Source of the DNA: Flavobacterium lipolyticum | GTDB lineage: Bacteria > Bacteroidota > Bacteroidia > Flavobacteriales > Flavobacteriaceae | Reading direction: 5' to 3' | Assembly: GCF_020905335.1 (NCBI RefSeq) | Contig: NZ_JAJJMN010000001.1 | Location: 3,348,001 to 3,412,000 of the forward strand | DNA: 64,000 bases | The notes under the pieces: model-generated | Database searches by the model: none | What the model was told of the DNA's origin: nothing | What the model saw: only the letters and a program-made list of their open reading frames with translations | In this document: piece by piece, positions 16,114 to 24,914 of the stretch | Layout: every line of letters starts with the position of its first letter | Position numbering within the stretch: the stretch's first letter is position 1 | Position numbers and translations under genes: made by a program

Positions 16114-16158
16114 GATTTTCATTTGGTACACTGGGTATATTAATATCATTTAAAAATT
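16114..16158. repeat. Right inverted repeat of the 6.2 kb accessory segment
   Basis: ATTTGGTACACTGGGTATAT (16121-16140) plus T is the exact reverse complement of 9933-9953. Weaker similarity extends about 17 bases outward (TTAATATCATTTAAAAATTA) and about 8 bases inward. It separates the HIQES peptide gene from the ietA gene. The sequence between the pair is about 6.2 kb. Confidence 0.7.
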
Positions 16159-16332
16159 AAAAAAATAATTTTGGAGAATGTTTAAGGTGTAATATATTAT
16201 TGAAATTGAAACGACAATTCTTTTATTTGAAGACTGAATTAGATTAGAATAAAAAAGAAGTATTATTTAATAATTAAGATATATTTAGAAATAGAATTTG
16301 AAGATATTTTATTTTATCGAAAAGAAAAGCAT

Positions 16333-16340
16333 ATTTTTGA
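16333..16340 (+). promoter_or_regulatory. Candidate -7 box for ietAS
   Basis: TATTTTTG matches the Bacteroidota -7 consensus TAnnTTTG and lies 35 bases before the ietA ATG. No clear -33 TTG at the expected spacing was seen, so the assignment is tentative. Confidence 0.35.
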
Positions 16341-16374
16341 TGAATATTTTTTAAGTTACTAAATCATTCAAATA

Positions 16375-17334
16375 ATGGCAACAGCCCAGCAATTAAAGAC
16401 TTTAATTAAATCTCATTTTGAAGAAGGTGATAACCGTTTTATAACGCTTTCTCTTCAAATTGCAGCGCACGAAGCAAAATTGGGACATATCTCTTTGGCT
16501 AATGATATCAGAAGCTTAATTGATAGTTCTAAACCCATGATTCGTCAATTGAAACCTTTAAATAGAGAATTAGAAGAGTTAATTCTTGAAGTTCATGCGG
16601 ATAATAAATTATCAGAATTAATTGTAGCTGACCTTTTAAAAAATCGAATAGAAAAAGTATTAATTGAATATCGCAATAGCTCAAAATTATTAAAATATGG
16701 ACTAGAAAATAGAAGAAAAATTCTATTAAGTGGCCCCCCGGGGACTGGAAAGACAATGACAGCCTCAATTATCTCTAAAGAACTTAATATTCCATTGTAT
16801 GTAATTTTGATGGATAAAATTGTGACAAAATTTATGGGAGAAACAAGTGCGAAATTACGTTTAGTATTTAATTATATTAAAGAAAATAAAGGTGTTTATT
16901 TATTTGATGAATTTGATGCAATTGGAGGGGAAAGAGGAAAAGATAACGAAGTAGGTGAAATGAGAAGAGTAGTTAATTCATTTTTAAAGTTTATAGAAAT
17001 GGATGACTCGGAAAGTATTATTATAGCAGCAACGAATAATTTTAAATTACTTGATCAAGCATTGTTTCGTCGTTTTGATGATGTTTTACATTATAATAAA
17101 CCAAATGAGGGTGAAATAAAATCACTTATTGATAATAGATTAGCTAATTTTAAGGGAAGAATTAATTTGAAAAATATTCTTACGCATTGTAAAGATTTAA
17201 GCCATGCGGAAATTTCAAAAGCCTGCTTTGATGCAATAAAAGAAACAATATTATCAAATAATCTTAAAGTTAATGAAAGCACACTGGTTTCTGCGTTAAC
17301 TGATCGTTCAAATTTTTATAATAAAATTCATTAA
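16375..17334 (+). CDS. ietA: AAA ATPase of an IetAS-type anti-phage system
   Basis: The 319-residue AAA+ ATPase has a helical N-terminal part (about 1-85) and one ATPase core. Visible motifs are Walker A GPPGTGKT at 120-127, Walker B VYLFDE at 174-179, a sensor-1 asparagine in AATNN (about 219-222), and an arginine-finger region FRRFD at 231-235. The gene is followed after 14 bases by a subtilisin-like protease. This AAA ATPase plus S8 protease pair is the architecture of the IetAS defence system described by Gao and colleagues in 2020, and the sizes fit. The inferred role is ATP-driven sensing or control of the protease during phage infection. The gene itself is intact. Confidence 0.85.
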   Translation: MATAQQLKTLIKSHFEEGDNRFITLSLQIAAHEAKLGHISLANDIRSLIDSSKPMIRQLKPLNRELEELILEVHADNKLSELIVADLLKNRIEKVLIEYRNSSKLLKYGLENRRKILLSGPPGTGKTMTASIISKELNIPLYVILMDKIVTKFMGETSAKLRLVFNYIKENKGVYLFDEFDAIGGERGKDNEVGEMRRVVNSFLKFIEMDDSESIIIAATNNFKLLDQALFRRFDDVLHYNKPNEGEIKSLIDNRLANFKGRINLKNILTHCKDLSHAEISKACFDAIKETILSNNLKVNESTLVSALTDRSNFYNKIH

Positions 17335-17348
17335 TACCCTAGTATAGT

Positions 17349-19856
17349 ATGGCTCAATATTTACATTTATTCCTTCCTAACATAAAAGAGTCCATACCAT
17401 ATACTTCTAATTCGACAAGAGGTCCTCAAGTAAATATACCCGATAGAGATGTCGCAAGTCATAGTCAGAAATTAACTGAGGCATTTGAAGAAATTTGGAA
17501 AAATATTCAAAATGCTAGAAATGAAAGAGAAGCGATTTTCCTAAGAAGTAAACAAGGAACCTATCTTGAGTTTAAAAGCAGCATTGGGTTTGATCTAATA
17601 ACTAAAAGTTTAGAAGATATAAGACAAGGTGTTCGTTTGCTTAATATCAGACAAATAGGAGAAAAAGAAAATGAAGAAATTCTTTGTACAGTATATGTGC
17701 CTTCTGGAAAGGAAAGTTTTTTTTTGAAAAAAGTTTCTGATTATGCTGACACGGAAAACCTCACCATATACGGGAAACCAAAAAACCAAAATTTAATAAA
17801 TAGTATTAATGATGTTAAAATTGCTTTTGTTGAATCTCTTTGGACAGATCCAATTCAATTTTTACCAGATGAAATTTCTTCTTGGTGTGAAATATGGTTG
17901 AGGCATAATAACGTGGATGCAAAAGGTATTATTGATGATTTTTTGATTTTGTTGTCAGAAAATAGGATTGAGCACAAAACAAATTATTTGAATTTTCCAG
18001 AAAGAGCTGTATTAATAGTTAAAGTTAATAGAAAACAATTGTCTGAAATAGTTGCACAGACTGATTATTTGGCAGAAATTAGAATTGCACAGGAGACAGC
18101 AGGTTTTTGGACAGGACAATCTAATAGAGATCAACAAGAATGGGTTGAAGATTTGCTTGGAAGATTACAAATTGAGGATGATATTAATGTTCGAGTTTGT
18201 ATTCTAGATAGCGGTGTCAATAACGGACATTCATTATTGGCTCCAGTTTTAGAAGATATTCATTGTTTAACTGTTCGTCCTTCTTGGCTTACAAATGATC
18301 ACGAGTCAGGAAGTGGACATGGAACATTGATGAGTGGAATTGCAGCATATAATAATATTGAAGAGATGCTAGAGTCTAGCGAAGTTATTATTTTATCACA
18401 TAAATTGTGTTCAGTTAAAATAATACCACCGCCGTCGCAAGAAGCTACCCCGATGGAACTTTGGGGAGATATAACTTCTCAAGCAATTAACAGGACAGAA
18501 ATTAATCTACCAAATGAAAGGATTGTTTATTGCATGGCCATTACTTCTGTTTTAGATATAGACAAAGGAAGGCCTTCATCATGGTCCGGAGCAATAGATA
18601 ATATTGCTTTTTCAGAAAGTGCAGAAAAACTTATTATAATTAGTGCTGGTAATGTTGTTAATTCTTTTGATTGGGATGCTTATCCTGAGAGTAATTTGAC
18701 ATGTTCTGTACAAAATCCTGCCCAATCTTGGAATAGTTTAGTTGTAGGCGCTTACACCGAAAAAATCGATATTAAGGATAGTAGTTATCATGATTATGTG
18801 CCAGTAGCTTCAAAAGGGCAATTATCTCCTTTTAGTTCAACATCATCTTTGTGGGAAAAGAAATGGCCAATAAAACCAGATGTTGTGTTTGAAGGTGGCA
18901 ATATATTAAGAAATGAAAGTGGAGATTTTGTAGATAGATATGAAGATTTTGGAGCATTATCAACTTCTAAAAACCCTGTTGTAAGACAGTTCGATACAAT
19001 AAACGCGACAAGTGCAGCTACAGCAAAAGCTTCATGGATGGCGGCTAAAATAATGTCAGTATATTAGGATGCTTGGCCCGAAACGATTAGAGGATTAATT
19101 GTGCATTCGGCAGAATGGAAAGAAGAAATGTTTAGACAATTTAATAAAAGCCCAAATAATAAAAGTGACATCAAGGATATGTTACGAATATTTGGATATG
19201 GAGTTCCAAATATAGACAAAGGACTTTTTAGTTATAATAATGCTCTAACATTTATATCTCAAAATACGATTAAGCCTTTTAAAAGAGTGGCAGGTGGATC
19301 TCCTAAGACTAATGAAATGCATTTTTTTGAGTTGCCATGGCCAAAAGAAGAACTATTAACGAATCCTGACATTGAAGTAACATTAAAAATTACACTTTCC
19401 TATTTTATTGAACCTGGTGTTGGAGAGATAGGCTGGAAAGATAAATATAGATATCGCTCACATGGATTATGTTTTGATGTTAATTCAGAAACAGAAGAAG
19501 TTCAGGCTTTTAAAAGTAGAATTAATAAAGCAGTACGTGATGAAGAAGAAGGAATTGAATTTGATAGTGATAGTGGTAGGTGGAAAATAGGGATGCAAGG
19601 TAGAAAGTCGGGATCGATACATTCGGACTCATGGACGGGTACGGCAGCTCAATTAGCTGCATGTAATTTACTTGCGGTGTACCCAATTATAGGATGGTGG
19701 AGACAAAGAACACATTTAAATAAAACAGAAGCAAATGCTAGGTATTCAATTATTGTAACTCTAGAAACTCCTATTACAAATGTTGAATTATATACACCTG
19801 TTGAAGTTAGCATTAAACAAATGATTCCTGTAATAATTGAAACAGATAGTATTTAG
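17349..19856 (+). pseudogene. ietS: S8 subtilisin-like protease of IetAS, interrupted by an in-frame amber codon
   Basis: Two open stretches, 17349-19067 and 19068-19856, are in the same frame and separated only by one TAG at 19065-19067. Read through, they give one protein of about 835 residues: ...AKIMSVY[stop]DAWPETIRGLIVHSAEW.... The catalytic triad is before the stop: D287 in VCILDSGVNN, H324 in GSGHGTLMSGIAAY and S555 in INATSAATAKAS, with the oxyanion asparagine N435 in SAGN. The distal part is well conserved-looking, without other stops or frameshifts, so the lesion is recent, a base-call error, or a recoded codon. CAG (Gln) to TAG is the simplest change. A truncated 572-residue product would keep the triad but lose about 260 C-terminal residues. 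Confidence 0.85.
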
Positions 19857-19978
19857 AGATTTCTTAGACTCTCAATTTAAAGTATTTTTAGGTTAGTATA
19901 CCTTTGATTGAATTTTAGTGAAGTCTTTAAAGGTTATATTCATTCTAATATTTTTTGCATCTGTCAAAAAAACAAAAT

Positions 19979-20007
19979 AAACCTCGATCTTCTAAAATCG
20001 AGGTTTT
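19979..20007. terminator. Rho-independent terminator after ietAS
   Basis: AACCTCGAT and ATCGAGGTT form the stem around a short loop, followed by TTTT. It is 120 bases after the end of the protease gene and may also serve the convergent gene that ends at 20039. Confidence 0.75.
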
Positions 20008-20038
20008 CTGTTCATTCTAAAATGTTATAATCAATAAT

Positions 20039-20272
20039 TTATTCCTCATCCAAATAAGGATTTAAAACTTCGGCTAATTCATTGAGCCAATAAAAGCTGT
20101 TTTCGAGATTGTTTGCTTCATTTTTAAGTGTTTCATGTTCTCTTAGAACACCTAAGGCAAGGATGTAATTGACTTGTCTTATGGCTTTCGCCATTTCTTT
20201 TGGGTCAATAGTGTTGTTGAAAAAATTGGTTAGCCTGGTTTCAGTTTCTTGTGAAAGATTGGTTGTACTCAT
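20039..20272 (-). CDS. Hypothetical small helical protein divergent from XRE regulator
   Basis: The family is not recognised. With the ATG at 20272 it has 77 residues, starting MSTTNLSQETETRLTNFFNN, and is acidic and mostly helical (EMAKAIRQVNYILALGVL, then a C-terminal FYWLNELAEVLNPYLDEE). Longer in-frame ATGs lie at 20299 and 20353, but 20353 is inside the -7 box (20343-20350 read on the minus strand), so the real start must be 20299 or 20272. It is divergent from a helix-turn-helix gene, with shared palindromic operators between them. The two probably form an autoregulated pair. Confidence 0.6.
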   Translation of the reverse strand: MSTTNLSQETETRLTNFFNNTIDPKEMAKAIRQVNYILALGVLREHETLKNEANNLENSFYWLNELAEVLNPYLDEE

Positions 20273-20342
20273 AATCTGAAATTTTGAGGGAGTATGCATG
20301 ATTGCGACTTCCGTTATTGAGTTGTGTTTAATTAGCTGAATA

Positions 20343-20388
20343 CAAATATACAAAATATACAGTTGTATACAACCGATTGTTTACAATC
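20343..20388. promoter_or_regulatory. Divergent promoter with two palindromic operators
   Basis: On the minus strand, TTG, 19 bases and TATATTTG (complement of 20343-20350) give a textbook Bacteroidota -33/-7 promoter for the 77-residue gene. The perfect palindrome GTTGTATACAAC (20362-20373) overlaps its -33 box. A second palindrome, GATTGT-TT-ACAATC (20375-20388), lies beside it. Both are good candidates for binding by the XRE protein encoded 37 bases away. Confidence 0.65.
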
Positions 20389-20424
20389 ATACAAAAACAA
20401 TCTGTTACTTGTAAATTCATTCCC

Positions 20425-20667
20425 ATGAAAAGGACAAGAAAAAGTGAAGTTCCGGAAGTTGTCAAACAATTAGGAATCAGGATAAAAGATATCATAGAAG
20501 AGCAGCAGTTGAAACAAAGGGAAGTTGCTCATGATGCTGAAATGGATGTAGAGAATTTGAGGAAATACATCAAAGGTTCTCAGGAAATGAAGATAAGCAC
20601 TTTGTTTAAAATTGCTCAATCTTTAAAAGTAGACCCAAGTGATTTAATAAAAGACTTAAAAACATAA
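20425..20667 (+). CDS. XRE-family helix-turn-helix regulator
   Basis: The 80-residue DNA-binding protein starts MKRTRKSEVPEVVKQLGIRI. Its Cro/C1-type helix-turn-helix is at about 18-72, with QLKQREVAHDAEMDVENLRK as helices 2-3 and KISTLFKIAQSLKVDPSDLI as helices 4-5. I use the ATG at 20425; the longer frame from 20377 would begin inside the second operator palindrome. It is divergent from the 77-residue gene and likely represses both. Its family often accompanies mobile or toxin-antitoxin loci. Confidence 0.85.
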   Translation: MKRTRKSEVPEVVKQLGIRIKDIIEEQQLKQREVAHDAEMDVENLRKYIKGSQEMKISTLFKIAQSLKVDPSDLIKDLKT

Positions 20668-20734
20668 TTGCTCTTCCTTGTGCTCGCGGAGAGGGTTGCG
20701 AATCACGTATTTTCAATTTAATTTTGGGACAATT

Positions 20735-21172
20735 ATGATCGAAAAAATAGTAGCGGAGTATATCAGTTTTATAAGAACATTTGAAACTTTATTAAAAAAG
20801 AAATATAAACAGGATATAAATCCATGTTCGTTTTCGAGCACTTTTTTTGAAAGAAAAGGAACTATCGAAGGAATTGAATATTGCTTTCACGGAAGTGGCT
20901 GTACGGCCAATAAAGACGATGTTATTTATGACTATGATATTTCGATAAATGAAATTACGTTTTCGCAATGGAAATTTTCGGAGTTTGTTAGAACGCATCC
21001 GGAGTATCAAAAATTAAATTATAGTCCAGAATATATCGAATATGAATTGTATCAGCTTATAAATAAAGGAATATTAGGTTGGGTGATTATTAAGAATACG
21101 GAAAAACCTCCTTTTGGATGTGTTTTTATGAGTTATAGAGTTCTTCAAGAACCGCCTTTTCTTATTAATTAA
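20735..21172 (+). CDS. Hypothetical protein, DUF6896-like
   Basis: The 145-residue protein starts MIEKIVAEYISFIRTFETLL at the ATG 20735; the frame extends upstream to a TTG at 20678. The centre has IEYCFHGSGCTANKDD followed by VIYDYDISINEITFSQWKFS. I associate the HGxGC motif followed by an acidic aromatic segment with DUF6896, a family often found among immunity-type genes of polymorphic toxin loci. That is recollection without a search. No toxin gene is visible beside it, so it may be an orphan immunity gene. Confidence 0.5.
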   Translation: MIEKIVAEYISFIRTFETLLKKKYKQDINPCSFSSTFFERKGTIEGIEYCFHGSGCTANKDDVIYDYDISINEITFSQWKFSEFVRTHPEYQKLNYSPEYIEYELYQLINKGILGWVIIKNTEKPPFGCVFMSYRVLQEPPFLIN

Positions 21173-21216
21173 TTTTTTTTAATAGAAATTTTATGGTTCA
21201 TAAAACTGAGTAAAAA

Positions 21217-21591
21217 ATGAATAGATTTAAAAGCATAGATTCAAAGCTGATTGATTTAGCAAGTAAGCTTAATGGAAGATTGACTAAAGATCGACCGGAT
21301 TATCCGGAGGTATTAAGAACATTTGAAGAACGAAGAATTGATTGGATAGAAAATGATATAATGAAAGCTATTATCATTCAGCCAAATTTTGAAGCAAATG
21401 ATGTGAATTCAAGTATTTGGAATTTTATAAATCTTGCTATGTATGATGATGGCTTTTCAGTTTCAAGACCAAAATGGATTGAAATATTAGTAGATCAAAA
21501 AGACTTTATTTTTATCGCAGAGAATATTGATGAATTGCTTTTAAAGGCTGAAGAAAATTTATCGAATATTTCAATGAAGGATTTGGTATAA
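21217..21591 (+). CDS. Hypothetical small protein
   Basis: The family is not recognised. The 124-residue acidic soluble protein starts MNRFKSIDSKLIDLASKLNG. It has an aromatic middle (IDWIENDIMKAIIIQPNFEA) and a C-terminal helical region. It follows the DUF6896-like gene by 44 bases on the same strand. Its size, charge and position resemble immunity-protein clusters, but this is inference only. Confidence 0.5.
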   Translation: MNRFKSIDSKLIDLASKLNGRLTKDRPDYPEVLRTFEERRIDWIENDIMKAIIIQPNFEANDVNSSIWNFINLAMYDDGFSVSRPKWIEILVDQKDFIFIAENIDELLLKAEENLSNISMKDLV

Positions 21592-21659
21592 ATTAACGGT
21601 ATTGTTTCGAAAATATTCAAGGGCCGCTTTTTTTATAAATTAATGTTTTCTTGTGACAC

Positions 21660-21752
21660 CAAAAGCCCTAGCCTTGATGGGAGGGAAAATCCTTTTGTAT
21701 CCGCTGCGGCGGACACAAAAGATTGGAAGGACAGCAGGATTAGCTTCTGAAA
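21660..21752 (+). ncRNA. Structured intergenic element (candidate conserved flavobacterial RNA)
   Basis: The sequence reads AGCCCTAGCCTTGATGGGAG, then a long hairpin CTTTTGTATCCGC-tgc-GGCGGACACAAAAG (21692-21721, arms nearly complementary), then GATTGGAAGGACAGCAGGAT and TAGCTTCTGA. I recall many Flavobacteriia carrying intergenic elements with this order: GCCCTGATGG, a variable hairpin between CCTTTT and AAAAGAT, then GGACAGCAGGA-TAGCTYC. The variable-hairpin, fixed-flank pattern suggests a structured RNA or a mobile palindrome. An Rfam search (for example against Flavo-1) would decide the identity. Confidence 0.5.
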
Positions 21753-21757
21753 ATACC

Positions 21758-22639
21758 TTATTTGATTGGCCAGCCAAATTTTAAAATATGTTGTATAAAG
21801 TCTTCGGCTTCTTTGTTGGTTTCGATTACATAATCATATAAAGAAAAATCAACAGAGGGTTCTTTTGTAACGGTCGAAAATTTGATGTTTTCATTTGAAA
21901 ATTCGATTGCTAATTTATGTTCGAAATTTTCGGGAAAGCAATCAATTTCATAAATCTGAAATTCGTTGAAAGATTCGTAAAAGGTTATTTTTGAGTCAAA
22001 TGTGGTTGTTAAATAATCTTGGAAATTTTCTGTGTTTATTTCTCCTGTATTGGAGTTATTCTTTGAAGGATTTTTTTGGTTTTTGTCAAATACAAAATCA
22101 GAAAAAAGTGATACCGATACTATAATATTTAGGCACCATACAGAGCAGATAAATGAAAATCCATAATAAAAAAGGTCAAAGTCTTTTTTTATGTACGTTA
22201 TGCTAAAACCTGCGATGAAAATTAGAATAGTTATAAAACTTAAACTAGCAGTAGGTTTTAGATTAAAACACAGTCTTAAAGTGACTATCTGAATGGATAG
22301 GTAGATAATTAAAACTGCGAGAAAAGCAAAGACCTCAATTCCGAAACTGAATGTGAGCATTACGAAATAAAAGAGACAAAATGCCAGACCTATGAAAAAG
22401 AATACAATAGTCATGGTTAGAAAATTGCGAATAAATTTTCTATAAACACAACAATGAAAAAGACCTAAAAAAGTACAATAAATTACATAAGAATTAATAA
22501 AAGACCTATTTGTTATCTTGTTTTCAAGATGAGAGGTTTCGAAAAATAAGAGTAAGTTTAGTAGTACTCCAAACAGAATAAAAAAAACAATTCTTTTGTA
22601 TAATTTGTCTGTTCGAATATCAAAAAAATGATCTCCCAT
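21758..22639 (-). CDS. Hypothetical polytopic membrane protein with cytoplasmic C-terminal domain
   Basis: The family is not recognised. The 293-residue protein has about six membrane segments between residues 14 and 195 (for example YKRIVFFILFGVLLNLLLFF and LTMTIVFFFIGLAFCLFYFV). A soluble C-terminal domain of about 95 residues follows, mostly beta with many Phe and acidic residues (ENFQDYLTTTFDSKITFYES). It lies on the strand opposite the preceding small genes and is followed by the structured element at 21660-21752. No partner gene is evident. Confidence 0.6.
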   Translation of the reverse strand: MGDHFFDIRTDKLYKRIVFFILFGVLLNLLLFFETSHLENKITNRSFINSYVIYCTFLGLFHCCVYRKFIRNFLTMTIVFFFIGLAFCLFYFVMLTFSFGIEVFAFLAVLIIYLSIQIVTLRLCFNLKPTASLSFITILIFIAGFSITYIKKDFDLFYYGFSFICSVWCLNIIVSVSLFSDFVFDKNQKNPSKNNSNTGEINTENFQDYLTTTFDSKITFYESFNEFQIYEIDCFPENFEHKLAIEFSNENIKFSTVTKEPSVDFSLYDYVIETNKEAEDFIQHILKFGWPIK

Positions 22640-22733
22640 TTAAATGTTTTTAAATTTGAAGATAATATTACGAATAAAATAAATAAGTAAAAAAATCTTT
22701 GACCTTCTAAACTTTTTTTAGGACGAGACAAGA

Positions 22734-23170
22734 TTGCGTGTACAGACTAGACACGCGCGCTAGCGGGTGAAATTCTAACTCAAAAATTCTAAATTCCAAT
22801 TCAAAAAGGCAGAATCAAAGAAAAAGCTTAGAACCTTAGCCTCTTAGAGTCTCAGAACCTCAAAGTTTCATAAGCCTTCGACTTCGCTCAGGGTGACCAT
22901 TGGGGTGAAACTCTAATTCAAAAAAACCAAATTCTAATTCAAAAAGGTATAATTCAAAAAAAAAATAGAACCTTAGCCTCTCAGAACCTCAAGAAAATTC
23001 ATATGCCTTCGACTCCGCTCAGGGTGACCATTGGGGTGAAATTCCAATAAAAAAAATCCAAATTCCAAAAGACGCAATCAAAGAAAAAAAACTTAGAATC
23101 TAAGCTTCTTAGAGTCTCAGAATCTCAAAAAGTTTCATTAGCCTTCGACTACGCTTAGGGGGGGCAATTG
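22734..23170. repeat. Interspersed palindromic repeat array (first block)
   Basis: This 540-base gap has no gene. It is made of recurring modules: ATTCTAACTCAAAAATTC, then CTTAGAACCTTAGCCTCT with TTAGAGTCTCAGAACCTC, then the REP-like word CCTTCGACTCCGCTCAGGGT, then GACCATTGGGGTGAAA. About three units are present, with variable internal deletions. The last unit runs into the 3' end of the gene at 23184. Confidence 0.75.
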
Positions 23171-23183
23171 GGTTGAAAGAAGT

Positions 23184-23867
23184 TTATTTCTTTTTGAACT
23201 TGTATTCTCGTTTTTTGCTTTTTGGGTTGAGGTCGACAAATTCGTATTCCTCAAAATCTTCAAAATTAGTTTTAAAGAAATCTGCTGCTTTTTCGTGCGA
23301 CCAGGATTTAGGATAATAGAAACCATCGAATTCAGTATTATGAAGAAGAAGTTCAAAATCATGTCTAAATTCGTCGGCTCCGGAATAGGTTAAAGCAATT
23401 TTTCCAGTCCATTCAATATCATATTTGTTTTGAGCTGTGGGAGTAATTTTTATTCTATGATTGGCACAGGTATCGTGTCCTAATAAATAAATTCCGAATG
23501 CAATTTCGTCATAATCAAAATCATCATCAAGGGGAAAAGTGTCTGCCAATAAATCCTCTTTTATAAAATCATTGAAAACAGTTTTTTGTGAAGTTTTAGT
23601 GATTTTAATTCCATAATCTCCCCAATGTGTTGAAGACATTGTACATTGATGAAAATTGCTCCAGACTCCTTTGGAATGCCAGTCACCTTTATATTCTTCA
23701 TCGTCGTCTTCGGATTGATCTTCGGCACAATAAGCATCTGTTTTTAAATGGAAATCAAACCAAATCGATTCATCTTCTTCGATTCTTCCGTTCCATTTAA
23801 ATTGTTCTAAAGTGTGACCTTTTGGATATGGATTTCCTAAAAAATAGATTCTGTTTGGCTGGTTCAT
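23184..23867 (-). CDS. Hypothetical acidic protein
   Basis: The family is not recognised. The 227-residue soluble protein starts MNQPNRIYFLGNPYPKGHTL, has no signal peptide, and is rich in acidic and aromatic residues (AEDQSEDDDEEYKGDWHSKG, GVWSNFHQCTMSSTHWGDYG). Paired His and Cys residues (HDTCANH) could bind metal, but this is speculative. The gene is bracketed on both sides by palindromic repeat arrays, so it sits in a region of high turnover. Confidence 0.6.
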   Translation of the reverse strand: MNQPNRIYFLGNPYPKGHTLEQFKWNGRIEEDESIWFDFHLKTDAYCAEDQSEDDDEEYKGDWHSKGVWSNFHQCTMSSTHWGDYGIKITKTSQKTVFNDFIKEDLLADTFPLDDDFDYDEIAFGIYLLGHDTCANHRIKITPTAQNKYDIEWTGKIALTYSGADEFRHDFELLLHNTEFDGFYYPKSWSHEKAADFFKTNFEDFEEYEFVDLNPKSKKREYKFKKK

Positions 23868-23899
23868 ATATTGGAGATTTGTAACTCAAATGTAAATTT

Positions 23900-24850
23900 C
23901 AATTTTTGAAATTCCAAATTTCAAAAGGTTGTATTGAAATAGTGGTTTTAAGTCTTCCACAACGGTCTGGGTGACCATTGAGGTGAATTTCTAACTCAAA
24001 AATTCCAAATTTCAATTCAAAAAGGCGTAATCAAAGTAAAAAACTTAGAACCTTAGCCTCTTAGAGTCTCAGAACCTCAAAGTTTCATAAGTCTTCGACT
24101 CCGCTCAGGATGGCACTTGGTTTTTGTCTTATGTCATTACGGTCAGGCTGAGCGAAGTCGAAGCCCTCGTTCCAATTGATGTGTCTTCTACTGCGCTCAG
24201 GGTGACCATTGAGGTGAAATTCTAACTCAAAAATTCCAAATTCCAATTCAAAAAGACGCAATCAAAGAAAAAAACTTAGAACCTTAGCCTCTCAGCCTCT
24301 CAGAACCTCAAGAAAATTCATAAGCCTTCGACTCCGCTCAGGGTGACCATTGGGGTGAAATTCTAACTCAAAAATTCTAAATTCCAATTCTCAGAACCTC
24401 AAAAAGTTTCATTAGTCTTCGACTCCGCTCAGGATGACACTTGGTTTTTGTCTTATGTCATTACGGTCAGGCTGAGCGAAGTCGAAGCCCTCGTTCCAAT
24501 TGATGTGTCTTCTACTGCGCTCAGGGTGACCATTAGGGTGAAATTCTAACTCAAAAAATCCAGATTCCAATTTAAAAAGACGTACTCAAAGAAAAAACTT
24601 AGAACCTTAGCTTCTCAGAACCTCAAAGTTTCATAAGTCTTCGACTCCGCTCAGGATGGCACTTGGTTTTTGTCTTATGTCATTACGGTCAGGCTGAGCG
24701 AAGTCGAAGCCCTCGTTCCAATTGATGTGCCTTCGACTTCGCTCAGGGTGACCATTGGGGTGAAATTCTAACTCGAAAAATCTAAATTCCAATTCAAAAA
24801 GGTACAGTTACAGAAAAAAACTTAGAACCTTAGCCTCTCTGCCTCTCAGA
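23900..24850. repeat. Interspersed palindromic repeat array (second block, about 1 kb)
   Basis: No gene is visible in 23868-24914. Three long near-identical copies start at about 24092, 24415 and 24636. Each contains TCTTCGACTCCGCTCAGGAT, then GGCACTTGGTTTTTGTCTTA, then GTCATTACGGTCAGGCTGAG and CGAAGTCGAAGCCCTCGTTC. Each has the CTTCGACTYCGCTCAG word and its inverted form about 45 bases apart, so each can form a large hairpin. Between them are AACTTAGAACCTTAGCCTC and ATTCTAACTCAAAAATTC modules identical to those of the first block. Spacing is irregular (about 320 and 220 bases), unlike a CRISPR array. Confidence 0.8.
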
Positions 24851-24865
24851 ACCTTAAAAAAAAAC

Positions 24866-24873
24866 TATTTTTG
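24866..24873 (+). promoter_or_regulatory. Candidate -7 box
   Basis: TATTTTTG matches TAnnTTTG and lies 41 bases before the ATG of the FAD/Fe-S dehydrogenase, immediately after the repeat array. No convincing -33 TTG was found. Confidence 0.35.
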
Positions 24874-24914
24874 TAATTCACTGAATCCGTTTTTAGTTTA
24901 TAAACCAAGTTATA

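Noticed and set aside
23900..24850. Possible CRISPR array
   Set aside because: The units are long, imperfect and irregularly spaced (about 220-320 bases), contain internal palindromes and have no uniform unique spacers; no cas gene is near.
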